Assembly (NCBI RefSeq): GCF_000376385.1
Contig: NZ_AQWN01000005.1
Span: forward strand, 1 to 64,000
Length of the DNA stretch: 64,000 nucleotides
Direction of reading: 5' to 3'
From: Desulfurispora thermophila DSM 16022
GTDB lineage: Bacteria > Bacillota > Desulfotomaculia > Desulfotomaculales > Desulfurisporaceae
Made by a program: the position numbers and the translations under genes. Under the pieces are notes generated by a model. The model saw only the letters and a list, made by a program, of their open reading frames with translations. It had not been told where the DNA came from and did no database searches. Positions 16,675-28,896 of the stretch are shown here, one piece after another (position 1 is the first letter of the stretch; every line of letters begins with the position of its first letter).

Positions 16675-18699
16675 GTGGCCGGTTTTGTTTTGAAATCCGA
16701 TTTCGTGCCCCGCGGCGACCAGCCGCAGGCCATCGCACAGCTGGTGGAGGGCCTGCAAAAGGGCTACAAACACCAGACTCTGCTGGGTGTGACCGGGTCG
16801 GGCAAGACCTACACCATGGCCCAGGTCATCCAGGCCGTGCAGCGGCCCACGCTGGTGCTGGCGCCCAACAAGACGCTGGCCGCCCAGCTGTGCAGCGAGT
16901 TCCGGGAGTTCTTCCCCGACAACGCGGTGGAATATTTCGTCAGCTACTACGACTACTATCAGCCCGAGGCCTACATTCCCCAGACCGACACCTATATCGA
17001 AAAAGATTCCTCCATAAATGATGAGATAGACAAGCTGCGGCACTCGGCCACCTGCGCCCTGTTCGAACGGCGCGATGTGATTGTGGTGGCCAGCGTGTCC
17101 TGCATCTATGGCCTGGGTGACCCCGGCGAATATCGCAACCTGGTCCTTTCCCTGCGCCGGGGCATGCGCATCGAGCGCGATGCCGTGCTGCGCCGTCTGG
17201 TGGACATCCAGTACGAGCGCAACGATGTCAACTTCACCCGGGGCAAGTTCCGGGTGCGGGGTGATGTACTGGAGGTTTTCCCGGTGGCCACCACCGAGCG
17301 GGCCATCCGCATTGAGTTTTTCGGCGATGAGATTGAGAAGATGCTGGAGTTCGATGCCCTGACCGGCGAGATCATTGGCCTGCGCCAGCATGTGTCCATT
17401 TTCCCGGCCAGCCACTACTCGGTGAGCAGCGACCGGTTGCAAAGGGCCATTGCCTCCATCCGGCAGGAACTGGAGGAACAGCTGGCTTACCTGCGCGAAA
17501 AAGGTAAGCTGCTGGAAGCCCAGCGCCTGGAAAGCCGCACAAACTACGACCTGGAAATGCTGCAGGAGGTGGGCTATTGCAACGGCATTGAAAACTACTC
17601 CCGCCACCTCACCGGGCGGGCGCCGGGCGAGGCCCCCTATACCCTGCTGGACTTTTTCCCGGACGACATGCTCATGTTCATCGACGAGTCCCACGTGGCC
17701 GTGCCCCAGGTGCGGGCCATGTACGAGGGCGACCGTTCGCGTAAAAGCGCCCTGATCGAGTATGGTTTCCGCCTGCCCTCGGCCCTGGACAACCGCCCCC
17801 TCAAGTTCGAGGAGTTTTTGCAGCGCATAAACCAGGTGATTTACGTATCGGCCACGCCGGCCACCTTCGAGCTGGAGCACAGCAGCCAGGTGGTGGAGCA
17901 GATCATCCGGCCCACCGGTCTGGTGGACCCCGAGATCCAGGTGCGGCCTACCGCCGGGCAGATTGACGACCTGCTGGGCGAGATCAATAAACGGGTGCTC
18001 AAGCAGCAGCGCGTGCTGGTAACCACTCTGACCAAAAAGATGGCCGAGGATCTGACCGACTACCTGCGCCAGGCCGGGGTGAAAGTGCGCTACATGCATT
18101 CGGATGTGAACACCATTGAGCGCATGGAGATCATCCGCGACCTGCGCCTGGGGGTTTTTGACGTGCTGGTGGGCATCAACCTGCTGCGCGAGGGGCTGGA
18201 TTTGCCCGAGGTCAGCCTGGTGGCCATTTTGGACGCCGACAAGGAGGGCTATCTGCGTTCGGAAACCTCGCTCATCCAGACCATTGGCCGGGCGGCCCGC
18301 AATGCCGAGGGCCGGGTGATCATGTATGCCGACCGGATTACCCGCTCCATGGCCCGGGCCATTGGTGAGACCAACCGGCGGCGGGAAAAACAGCTGGCTT
18401 TCAACCGGCAGCACGGCATTGTGCCCCGTACGGTGCAAAAGAGTGTGCGGGCGGTGATTGAGGCCACCAGTGTGGCCGAGGCGGCCGGTGTATACCGGGC
18501 GACAGCGGGCGACAAAAAGAAAAAATATAGCAAGAAAGAGTTAAAGCAGTTAATTTCTACCACAGAAAAGCAAATGCGGGAAGCCGCCCGCCGCCTGGAA
18601 TTTGAGGAGGCCGCCCGCCTGCGGGATATTTTGATTGAATTGCGCCTGCAGCTGCGGGGCCGGGACCCCCGCATCAAGGCGGTGGGCGAGGAAATGTGA
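16675..18699 (+). CDS. uvrB: Excinuclease ABC subunit B
   Basis: The damage-verifying helicase-like subunit of nucleotide excision repair, 674 residues. It shows Walker [11 protein letters not shown] (about 38-47), the beta-hairpin region [13 protein letters not shown], helicase motifs ([37 protein letters not shown]) and the C-terminal UVR domain (about 635-670) that contacts UvrC. GTG at 16675 has AAAGGAGGGGG at the right distance; the frame extends to a TTG at 16648 that would place the Shine-Dalgarno inside the gene. It is the first of three excinuclease genes in this stretch. Confidence 0.97.
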   Translation: MAGFVLKSDFVPRGDQPQAIAQLVEGLQKGYKHQTLLGVTGSGKTYTMAQVIQAVQRPTLVLAPNKTLAAQLCSEFREFFPDNAVEYFVSYYDYYQPEAYIPQTDTYIEKDSSINDEIDKLRHSATCALFERRDVIVVASVSCIYGLGDPGEYRNLVLSLRRGMRIERDAVLRRLVDIQYERNDVNFTRGKFRVRGDVLEVFPVATTERAIRIEFFGDEIEKMLEFDALTGEIIGLRQHVSIFPASHYSVSSDRLQRAIASIRQELEEQLAYLREKGKLLEAQRLESRTNYDLEMLQEVGYCNGIENYSRHLTGRAPGEAPYTLLDFFPDDMLMFIDESHVAVPQVRAMYEGDRSRKSALIEYGFRLPSALDNRPLKFEEFLQRINQVIYVSATPATFELEHSSQVVEQIIRPTGLVDPEIQVRPTAGQIDDLLGEINKRVLKQQRVLVTTLTKKMAEDLTDYLRQAGVKVRYMHSDVNTIERMEIIRDLRLGVFDVLVGINLLREGLDLPEVSLVAILDADKEGYLRSETSLIQTIGRAARNAEGRVIMYADRITRSMARAIGETNRRREKQLAFNRQHGIVPRTVQKSVRAVIEATSVAEAAGVYRATAGDKKKKYSKKELKQLISTTEKQMREAARRLEFEEAARLRDILIELRLQLRGRDPRIKAVGEEM

Positions 18700-18799
18700 C
18701 AATCTATCCCCCTTGCTGCTTGTCCGGTGCCCCGTTATATTAGTACTACGGGCCGCTGGAAAGTCCGCTGGTACCACAGCATATTTATATTTGCCAGCA

Positions 18800-18904
18800 G
18801 CGGGTGTGCATCCTTCGCTCGCCCGAATTGCGTACCGGGCAGCACCAACGGCTCGGTGGCGGGCGGGCCGATGTTTTCAGATGCGAGCATGTGCAACGCT
18901 CGCC
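18800..18904 (-). repeat. Short-form repeat, copy F (reverse)
   Basis: Read on the minus strand it starts with GCGAGCGTTGCACATGCTCGC, continues through GCCCGCCCGCCACCGAGCCG and GGTGCTGCC, and ends with the right terminus. It shares its left part with copy G (9136) and the hairpin at 38580. It is the only sizeable copy opposite to the following gene. The rest of 18700-18982 shows no gene. Confidence 0.82.
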
Positions 18905-19305
18905 TTGCAGCAAAGCCACCGCCGCGCCGTAGAGAGTGTTAACCTGGGCAGCGAACCAGAGAGAAGGGGGATATACTTAGTCATGAAACATGTAAAGAGA
19001 GAAGCAAAGTGCAAGTATTATACCGTGATCAACAATCTGGGCCAGGTGGTGCTGCCCGCCGAAGTGCTGGCACTTTTGGGCATTGACCGGTTGAGCCGCC
19101 TGGTCATGTATATAGAGGACAATGCCATTGTTTTACGGCGCGTGGGCGCAAGTGCGTCCGGACGGGTGTCGCGCGGTTTTGAACCGGCAGCCGAACACAC
19201 CAACCATACCGTTGAGGGGACAGGGGCCGGAGGTTGCCCGGCATGGCAACCGAAAGCGGTTGTGGCTGTCCCCCGGCGAGAAAACACACAGGAGCGTTTG
19301 ACCCC

Positions 19306-22122
<2,817 letters not shown>

Positions 22123-22190
22123 GTTTTTTGCTATAATGAAGATAAGAGCGGGGATTGTTCGGGGATATTTTCGAGACAGGGGGGACGAAT

Positions 22191-22421
22191 ATGCTGACCA
22201 GTAGCGATTTGTCCAGGATCAGGAAAGATATTCTGGATAGCCTTATGCTTTTAACCGAGCCACAACAGGAGCAGGTGCTGCAATTTATCCGTGCTTTGCT
22301 GGTCCAGGCCGGGGGGAAGGCTTTACTGCCTCTGGCCGGTACTATTGCTCAGGATGATCTGGCGTTAATGGAAAAAGCTATTGCCGAAGGGTGCGCAAGA
22401 ATTGAACGGGGCAACTGGTAA
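22191..22421 (+). CDS. Probable antitoxin of a PIN-domain toxin pair
   Basis: A 76-residue protein beginning MLTSSDLSRIRKDILDS, with a central amphipathic helix (LTEPQQEQVLQFIRALL) like those of small antitoxins that wrap a PIN toxin. I do not recognise a specific VapB DNA-binding fold. It ends 20 bp inside the PIN gene, the usual arrangement of such pairs. ATG at 22191 follows GGGGGGACGA. A -10 TATAAT lies at 22132-22137. GC content is lower than in uvrA and uvrC on either side, as expected for an acquired module. Confidence 0.68.
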   Translation: MLTSSDLSRIRKDILDSLMLLTEPQQEQVLQFIRALLVQAGGKALLPLAGTIAQDDLALMEKAIAEGCARIERGNW

Positions 22422-22800
22422 TTGCTTGCTGGACACCAATATTGTGATTGCGTTATTTGCCGGGGATGAAAATGTTTTGCAGAACATTGTGGGTTGCCGG
22501 CAAATTTTTTTACCATCCATTGTCCTGGGCGAATTGTATTATGGAGCGCAAAAGTCGCAGCGGGTGGAAGCCAACAGCCGGCGCATTGATGAATTGGTTT
22601 TCCGGGTGAAAGTACTGTCAGTGGATACACAAACCGCCAGGTTATACGGGCAGATTAAATCTATTATGCAAAGAAAAGGGCAGCCCATTCCGGAAAATGA
22701 TCTCTGGATTGCTGCTCTGGCTCAACAACACGGTCTGGTTTTGGTCACCCGTGATCAGCATTTTAACTTTATCCCAAATGTGGTGGTAGTGAACTGGTAA
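22402..22800 (+). CDS. PIN-domain toxin (VapC/FitB type)
   Basis: A probable endoribonuclease toxin of 132 residues. All four acidic residues of an active PIN domain are visible: Asp in LLDTNIVIAL, Glu in VLGELYYG, Asp in ENDLWIAA and Asp in TRDQHF. Related VapC proteins cut tRNA or rRNA; the target here is unknown. TTG at 22402 preceded by GAAGGGTG gives the normal short N-terminus; TTG at 22381 is the alternative. Low GC and position between uvrA and uvrC suggest insertion into a repair operon. Confidence 0.85.
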   Translation: MNGATGNCLLDTNIVIALFAGDENVLQNIVGCRQIFLPSIVLGELYYGAQKSQRVEANSRRIDELVFRVKVLSVDTQTARLYGQIKSIMQRKGQPIPENDLWIAALAQQHGLVLVTRDQHFNFIPNVVVVNW

Positions 22801-22811
22801 AGGGTGACATT

Positions 22812-24773
22812 ATGAGTTTACAGGATAAACTGCCCTATTTGCCGGCAGCGCCCGGCGTGTACATTTTTCGCGACGGCAACGGCGGCGTGCTCTATGTGGG
22901 CAAAGCCGTCTCTTTGCGCCAGCGGGTGCGTTCCTACTTTCAGGATCCCGCCCGCCTGCCGCCCAAAACCCGGGTCATGCTGCAGCGGGCGGCCGACCTG
23001 GAATACATTGTCACCGACAACGAGGTGGAGGCCCTGATCCTGGAGGCCAACCTGATCAAGGAGCACCGGCCGCGCTACAATGTGCTGCTGCGCGATGACA
23101 AGAGCTATCCCTACCTCAAGGTGACCATAAACGAGGACTACCCGCGGGTTTTTGTTACCCGCACGGTGAGCCGGGACGGGGCGCGTTATTTCGGCCCCTA
23201 CACGGCCGTGCGCGACCTGCGGGAAACGCTGGAAGTGCTGCGCTCGCTGTTCCCTTTTCGCACCTGCAAGCACAAAGACCTGAGCAAGGTGGAGCGCCCC
23301 TGTCTCAATTACCACATCAAGCGCTGCCCGGCCCCCTGCGGCGGACGCATCGGCCGCGAGGAGTACCGGCGCAACATGGAACAGATCTGTCTGTTTCTGG
23401 AAGGCAGGCAGGAGGAAATCCTAAAGCAGCTGCGCGGGCAGATGCAGGCGGCGGCCGCGGCGCTGCAGTTTGAAAAGGCGGCCCTGCTGCGGGACCGGCT
23501 GCGGGCGCTGGAGAGCGTGCTGGAAAAACAAAAAGTGGCCGCCGCCGGACGGGGCGACCGCGATGTGCTGGCCCTGGCCAGAAGCGGTGACCTGAGCTGC
23601 GTGGCGCTCTTTTTTGTGCGCGGGGGCAAGCTGGTGGGGCGGGAGAATTTTTTTCTGGAGGGTACCGAGGGGCTGGAGCGGGCCGAGGTGCTCACCGCCT
23701 TCCTCAAACAGTATTACGGCCGGGCCGAGTTCATCCCGCCGCTGATTTTGCTTTCCGACGGGGATAAACGGGAACTGACCGCCGTGGCCGGCTGGCTGAC
23801 TTTATTACAGAAAAAAAGTGGGACGATGGACCGCGCTGGTGCTGCCGGGCAGCCGGACGGTAAACCGCCGGAGGGCCGGCCGGAGGAGCAGGGGGGCGGG
23901 AAAAAGCGGGCTCTTGTACAGATCAAAGTGCCCCAAAAAGGCGAGGATAAGCAACTGGTGGATATGGTGGCCCACAACGCCCTGCTGGCCCTGCGGGAGG
24001 AGGAACTGGCCCGCACCGGCCGAAAGCGGAAGGAGCAGGCCCTGGAACGCCTGGCCGCCGTGCTGGGGCTGCCCGGGCCACCGCATCGCCTGGAGTGCTA
24101 CGATATATCCCACACCGCCGGGCAGGAAACCGTGGCCTCCCTGGTGGTGATGCTGGACGGCCGCCCGGCGCCCCGGGAATACCGCAAATTCCATTTGCGC
24201 ACTTTAAGCGGGCCGGACGACTTTGCCGCCATGGCCGAGGTGCTGACGCGGCGCTTTGACCGGGCGCGGGAAGAGCGGCAGCTGATCAATACCGGCCAGC
24301 TGTCCACAAAAGAGGCCAAATTTCATCAGCTGCCGGATCTGGTGCTCATTGACGGTGGGGCCGGGCAGTTGGGCGCCGCCCGCCAGGTGCTGCAGCAGCA
24401 GGGTTTGGCGCACATCCCGGTATTTGCCCTGGCCAAAAAGGAAGAGCTGATTTACCGTCCTCAGGACGAACCGCTGCGCCTGCAGAGGGACGACCCGGCC
24501 CTGCAGCTGCTGCAGACACTGCGCGATGAGGCGCACCGCTTTGCCGTGAGCTATCACCGCCAGCGGCGCACCCGGCGCAGCCTGAAATCGGTGCTGGAGG
24601 AAATCCCGGGCATCGGCCCGGTGCGGCGGCGGGCTTTGCAAAAAGCCTTTCCCGGCCTGGAGGAACTGCAAAAGGCCTCCCTGGAGCAGCTGGCCGCCCT
24701 GCCGGGCATGAACCGCAGCGCCGCCGCGGCGGTGTACCGCTTTTTGCATGGTGAAGAAAAGGAAGGGGTTTGA
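22812..24773 (+). CDS. uvrC: Excinuclease ABC subunit C
   Basis: The dual nuclease of nucleotide excision repair, 653 residues. Domain order: GIY-YIG (about 10-95, APGVYIFRDGNGGVLYVGKA), Cys-rich linker (CKHKD, CLNYHIKRCPAPC), UVR motif (about 205-240), RNase H-like C-terminal nuclease (about 400-560, ECYDISHTAG and LVLIDGGAGQ) and helix-hairpin-helix pair (about 595-650). A Gly/Pro-rich, charged insertion of about 35 residues (about 340-375) precedes the second nuclease domain. ATG at 22812 lies 11 bp after the PIN toxin stop. Confidence 0.96.
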   Translation: MSLQDKLPYLPAAPGVYIFRDGNGGVLYVGKAVSLRQRVRSYFQDPARLPPKTRVMLQRAADLEYIVTDNEVEALILEANLIKEHRPRYNVLLRDDKSYPYLKVTINEDYPRVFVTRTVSRDGARYFGPYTAVRDLRETLEVLRSLFPFRTCKHKDLSKVERPCLNYHIKRCPAPCGGRIGREEYRRNMEQICLFLEGRQEEILKQLRGQMQAAAAALQFEKAALLRDRLRALESVLEKQKVAAAGRGDRDVLALARSGDLSCVALFFVRGGKLVGRENFFLEGTEGLERAEVLTAFLKQYYGRAEFIPPLILLSDGDKRELTAVAGWLTLLQKKSGTMDRAGAAGQPDGKPPEGRPEEQGGGKKRALVQIKVPQKGEDKQLVDMVAHNALLALREEELARTGRKRKEQALERLAAVLGLPGPPHRLECYDISHTAGQETVASLVVMLDGRPAPREYRKFHLRTLSGPDDFAAMAEVLTRRFDRAREERQLINTGQLSTKEAKFHQLPDLVLIDGGAGQLGAARQVLQQQGLAHIPVFALAKKEELIYRPQDEPLRLQRDDPALQLLQTLRDEAHRFAVSYHRQRRTRRSLKSVLEEIPGIGPVRRRALQKAFPGLEELQKASLEQLAALPGMNRSAAAAVYRFLHGEEKEGV

Positions 24774-24802
24774 AAACAGGGGCTGACGAAAGGAGTATAA
24801 TA

Positions 24803-25636
24803 ATGACAGAGTACAAGCTGCTGGCCATGGATGTGGATGATACGCTATTGGATAAAGAACTGCGCCTGCACCCGGCCGACCAGGCAGCCATCGCCCGGGC
24901 CCGGGCGGCCGGCGTGCAGGTGGTGCTGGCCACGGGCCGCATGTACCGGGCCACCCTGCCCCTGGCCCGCCGCCTGGGCATTACCGCGCCGCTGATCACC
25001 TACCAGGGCGCCTATATCCGCCACCCGCTCACAGATGAGGAAATCTGGCATTGCCCGGTGCCCTTGAATCTGGCGCTGGAAGTGCTGGAACTGAACCGGC
25101 AGTGGGGCTTTCATGTCAATGCTTATTTTGACGACAACATCTATGTGGCCGAGCAGACCGAGCACAGTTTGCGTTACCAGGCTATTTCGGGTGTGGCCGC
25201 CATTCCGGTGGGCGATCTGAGCGCCTTCCTGCGCCGGGCCGGGCGCGATTTGACCAAGGTGTTGCTCATCGCGCCGGAAAAAGAGCTGGATGCTGTGCTT
25301 CCCCTCTGTCGCCGCCATTTTGGTGACCGGTTGCATATTACCAAATCCAAGCCGTTTTTTCTGGAGTTTTCCCACCCGCAGGCCAACAAAGGGGAAGCTC
25401 TGGCCCGCCTGTGCGACCGCCTGGGTTTGTCCCTGGCCCAGGCCATTGCCGTGGGCGACAGCTACAACGACCTGGAGATGCTGGAGATGGCCGGTCTGGG
25501 CGTGGCGGTGGGTAATGCCCGGGAGGAAGTGAAAGCGCGGGCCGATTATGTAACCGCCCCGGTGGAGGAGGGCGGCGTGGCCCGGGTGATAGAAAAGTTT
25601 ATTTTCGCTGAAAGCAAGGATAATTTTAGCGGGTAA
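24803..25636 (+). CDS. Cof-type HAD-family phosphatase
   Basis: A cytoplasmic haloacid-dehalogenase-type hydrolase of 277 residues. Motif I is DVDDTLLDKE, motif II lies in LATGRM, motif III includes the conserved Lys near NKGEAL and motif IV is AVGDSYNDLEML. The C2B-type cap (about 85-195) is that of the Cof/YbiV group, which dephosphorylates sugar phosphates and flavin or pyridoxal phosphates; the substrate is not predictable. ATG at 24803 follows AAGGAG. Confidence 0.9.
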   Translation: MTEYKLLAMDVDDTLLDKELRLHPADQAAIARARAAGVQVVLATGRMYRATLPLARRLGITAPLITYQGAYIRHPLTDEEIWHCPVPLNLALEVLELNRQWGFHVNAYFDDNIYVAEQTEHSLRYQAISGVAAIPVGDLSAFLRRAGRDLTKVLLIAPEKELDAVLPLCRRHFGDRLHITKSKPFFLEFSHPQANKGEALARLCDRLGLSLAQAIAVGDSYNDLEMLEMAGLGVAVGNAREEVKARADYVTAPVEEGGVARVIEKFIFAESKDNFSG

Positions 25637-25648
25637 TACTAACACTAC

Positions 25649-25686
25649 AGCGTAAAACTTGCGGGTGTGCCTTTCCTGAGCGAGCG
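25649..25686 (+). repeat. Solo left end of the repeat family
   Basis: AGCGTAAAACTT then GCGGGTGTG (25661-25669) and CCTGAGCGAGC match the left terminus and its outer flank seen at 32460 and 53280. The remainder of the element is absent. It lies upstream of the debranching-enzyme gene in sense orientation. Confidence 0.75.
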
Positions 25687-25754
25687 CGGACACTGCCGCG
25701 CGAGATCTATTCCGGATTGACAAGTACAACAGGCACAGAGAAGGGGGGGGCAAG

Positions 25755-27725
25755 ATGCAGCCCATCACTCTGGGCAAGGCGGCCTGGGCCGATCACCAGG
25801 CCGGGGCCGGCCGGGAATGGCTGGTGACCAACGGTGCGGGTAGCTACGCCATGAGCACCATCATCAACCTGAACACGCGCAAGTACCACGGCTTGCTGGT
25901 CGCTTCGCTCAGTCCGCCGGTGCGCCGTACCCTGCTTTTGGCCAAACTGGACGAGAGTGTGACCATTGGCTCCACTACCTACAACCTGGCCACCAATCGT
26001 ACGGTGCACGGCTTGAGCGAGGGAGGGTACATCCACCAGCAGCGCTTTGTGCTGAACTACTTCCCCACCTTTGTCTATGCCTTCGACCAGGTGTTTCTGG
26101 AAAAAACCATCTTTATGCTGCACGGTGAAAGCAGTACAGTTGTCCTTTATCGCTTCAGCAATGGCCCGCAGCCGGCCCGTCTGTACCTGCGCCCCATGGT
26201 CAATTGCCGCGACCACCACTGGACGCTGCGCCAGGGGCAGATTTCCCTGCACAGCCGGCCTCTGCCGCACGGTGTGAGCATTCAGGTGACGCCGGCCGTA
26301 CCACCCCTGTTTCTCTGCTGTGCGCAGGCATCTTTTCATCCCACTGACGACTGGTACCGGGAACTTTATTATCCGGAAGAAGCGGCGCGGGGCGAACCGG
26401 CACTGGAGGACCACTACCTGCCGGGTTATTTCGAGGTGGAAATTGCTCCCCACGAGGACAAGTGGATCACTTTTCTGGCCACCACCACCAGTTGTACAGC
26501 CGTGGATGGTCCGGCCGCCCTGGAGAAGGAGAAAAAGCGTTATCGGGTTTTGTTGGAGCAGGCCGGGTACAGCGACCCCCTGGCGCGCCGCCTGGTCTGG
26601 GCGGCCGACGCTTTCATCGTTCGCCGCCAGTCCACCGGGGGCAAAAGTGTGATAGCCGGCTACCCCTGGTTTAACGACTGGGGGCGGGACGCCATGATCG
26701 CCCTGCCCGGCCTGACCCTGGTGACAAAACGCTTTGCCGCCGCCCGGTCCATTTTGCTCACCTACGCCGCGCACTGCAAAGAGGGCCTTTTGCCCAACAT
26801 GTTCCCCGACGGCCGGGGACAGGAGCCGCTCTACAACACGGTGGACGCCGCCCTGTGGTACTTCCACGCCGTCTATAAATATTACCAGTACACCGGCGAC
26901 CTGGACCTGATCCGCCAGCGCCTGCTGGATGTGCTGCAGGAGATAGTGGAGTGGTATATTAAGGGTACCCATTTCCATATCCAGATGCAGGAAGACGGCC
27001 TGCTGTCCGCCGGCACGCCGCAGCACCAGCTCACCTGGATGGACGCCAAGGTGGATCAGTGGGTGGTGACACCCCGGCACGGCAAGGCGGTGGAAATCTG
27101 CGCCCTGTGGTACAATGCCCTGTGCGTGCTGGAATACTTCTGCCGTTTGAGCGGCCGCACTTTTTCCTGGCCCGACCTGCCGCGGCGGGTCAAAGAGAGT
27201 TTTGGGCGCATCTTCTGGTACGAGGCGGGCGGCTACCTGTACGATGTGGTCAATGAGCAGGGAGCCGACACGGCTATCAGGCCCAACCAGGTGATTGCCT
27301 GCGCATTGCCTTACACGCCGTTGCGGGAAGAGCAAATGCGTCGCCTGCTGGGCGTGGTCTGGCGCGAGCTATATGCCACTTACGGTCTGCGCAGCCTGGC
27401 TCCCGGTCACCCCGCCTACCGGGGGGTGTATCAGGGCGACCGCTGGCAGCGGGACGGCGCCTACCACCAGGGCACGGCCTGGAGCTGGCTGATTGGCCCC
27501 TTTGTGACGGCCCTGCGGCGGGCGCACAATTACGACGCGGCCAGTCGCCAGCTGGCCGGGCGTATGATTCGGCCCTTTGCCGACCATCTGGCCGAGCACG
27601 GTGTGGGTTACATCGCCGAGATTTTTGACGGCAACGAACCGGTGATAGCGCGGGGCTGTCCGGCGCAGGCCTGGGGTGTGGCCGAGGTGCTGCGCGCCTA
27701 TGTGGAGGACGTGCTGGAACGCTAA
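25755..27725 (+). CDS. Amylo-alpha-1,6-glucosidase (glycogen debranching)
   Basis: A debranching enzyme of 656 residues, with an N-terminal GDE_N domain (about 15-235) and a C-terminal (alpha/alpha)6-barrel of the GH133 type (about 275-645). The barrel carries the family signature WFNDWGRDAMIALPG, with candidate acid residues there and in NMFPDGRGQEPLYNTVDA. It hydrolyses alpha-1,6 branches of glycogen or starch. ATG at 25755 follows GAGAAGGGGGGG. Together with the alpha-glucan phosphorylase at 50694 it would mobilise stored glycogen. The next gene, a sugar-phosphate isomerase, starts 17 bp downstream. Confidence 0.93.
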   Translation: MQPITLGKAAWADHQAGAGREWLVTNGAGSYAMSTIINLNTRKYHGLLVASLSPPVRRTLLLAKLDESVTIGSTTYNLATNRTVHGLSEGGYIHQQRFVLNYFPTFVYAFDQVFLEKTIFMLHGESSTVVLYRFSNGPQPARLYLRPMVNCRDHHWTLRQGQISLHSRPLPHGVSIQVTPAVPPLFLCCAQASFHPTDDWYRELYYPEEAARGEPALEDHYLPGYFEVEIAPHEDKWITFLATTTSCTAVDGPAALEKEKKRYRVLLEQAGYSDPLARRLVWAADAFIVRRQSTGGKSVIAGYPWFNDWGRDAMIALPGLTLVTKRFAAARSILLTYAAHCKEGLLPNMFPDGRGQEPLYNTVDAALWYFHAVYKYYQYTGDLDLIRQRLLDVLQEIVEWYIKGTHFHIQMQEDGLLSAGTPQHQLTWMDAKVDQWVVTPRHGKAVEICALWYNALCVLEYFCRLSGRTFSWPDLPRRVKESFGRIFWYEAGGYLYDVVNEQGADTAIRPNQVIACALPYTPLREEQMRRLLGVVWRELYATYGLRSLAPGHPAYRGVYQGDRWQRDGAYHQGTAWSWLIGPFVTALRRAHNYDAASRQLAGRMIRPFADHLAEHGVGYIAEIFDGNEPVIARGCPAQAWGVAEVLRAYVEDVLER

Positions 27726-27742
27726 AAAAACACGAAAGGCAG

Positions 27743-28855
27743 GTGAGCGGGCCGGCGAAAAAACGGCCCGGAGGCATGGATGCAAAACTGCTGGACAATG
27801 TAAAATTACTGTATGAAAAGGACAGCAAGGGCATGCTTAAAGCGCTGGCCGAATTGCCCCACCAGTGCTACCTGGCTTGCTGGGAACTGCCCGGCCAGCT
27901 CCAGCTGGAAGATAGCGTACCTATCAGCAACATTGTGGTCACCGGCCTGGGCGGCTCGGCCATCGGCGGCGACCTGCTGCGCGTGTACTGTCTGGACCGC
28001 TGCAGCGTGCCCGTACTGGTCAACCGCGACTACAATTTACCCGCCTTCGTGGGGCCGGACACGCTTCTCTTTGCCGTCAGCTATTCGGGCAACACGGAAG
28101 AAACGCTGAGTGCCTACCAGCAGGCCCGGCAAAAAGGGGCGCGCATCGTGGCCCTGACCACGGGGGGCCAGCTGGCCGAACTTGCTCAACAGGACGGCGT
28201 ACCCTGGATTAGAATCCCCGCCGGGTTACAGCCCCGGGCGGCTACCGGGTTTTTGTTCATTCCCACCCTGGTGGTGCTGGAAAAACTGGGTTTTTTGTCC
28301 GGCGTGGAAAAAGAAGTGGCCGAACTGGTGGAGCACCTGAAAACACTGCAAAAAAACCTGGCTCCCGAAGTGCCGCTGGAGAGCAACAGCGCCAAACAAC
28401 TGGCTCTGAAACTGCACGGCCGGATTCCCGTCATCTGGGGGGCCAGCGGCACCAGCGAAGTGGTGGCCCAGCGCTGGAAAGGGCAGATCAATGAAAATGC
28501 CAAGGCGCCGGCTTACTGGAACGTCCTGCCCGAGCTCAACCACAACGAGCTGGTGGGATTTAAAGTGCCGTCCGAACTCTTGAGCCAGCTGCACATTGTC
28601 ATATTGCGCGATCCGGACGACCATCCCCGGGTGCAAAAGCGCATGGCCATCACCAAAGAGGTAATCGCTCAATCTGTGGCCGGTATCACCGAAGTGTCGG
28701 CCAGCGGGGGCAACCGCCTGGCGCGCGCTTATTCGCTGATTTACAGCGGTGATTACACCAGCGTTTACCTGGCCTTCTTGTACGGCATCGATCCCGGTCC
28801 GGTGGAGGTAATTGACTACCTGAAACAGGCCCTGGCCAGTAACGGTGGTCGGTAG
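27743..28855 (+). CDS. Bifunctional phosphoglucose/phosphomannose isomerase
   Basis: A cytoplasmic isomerase interconverting fructose-6-phosphate with glucose-6-phosphate and mannose-6-phosphate, 370 residues. It has two SIS domains (about 45-165, GLGGSAIGGDLLR and VSYSGNTEETLS; and about 205-340, PVIWGASGTSEVVAQRW). The C-terminal catalytic pattern includes ENAKAPAYWNVLPELNHNE. GTG at 27743 follows GAAAGG; ATG at 27776 fits homologue starts, but its GGAGG is only 1 nt away. Cotranscribed with the debranching enzyme, it links glycogen breakdown to glycolysis. Confidence 0.93.
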   Translation: MSGPAKKRPGGMDAKLLDNVKLLYEKDSKGMLKALAELPHQCYLACWELPGQLQLEDSVPISNIVVTGLGGSAIGGDLLRVYCLDRCSVPVLVNRDYNLPAFVGPDTLLFAVSYSGNTEETLSAYQQARQKGARIVALTTGGQLAELAQQDGVPWIRIPAGLQPRAATGFLFIPTLVVLEKLGFLSGVEKEVAELVEHLKTLQKNLAPEVPLESNSAKQLALKLHGRIPVIWGASGTSEVVAQRWKGQINENAKAPAYWNVLPELNHNELVGFKVPSELLSQLHIVILRDPDDHPRVQKRMAITKEVIAQSVAGITEVSASGGNRLARAYSLIYSGDYTSVYLAFLYGIDPGPVEVIDYLKQALASNGGR

Positions 28856-28896
28856 TCGGTCGTCAGTCGTCAGAACAGAAGAAAGGGGTGGTGTGC

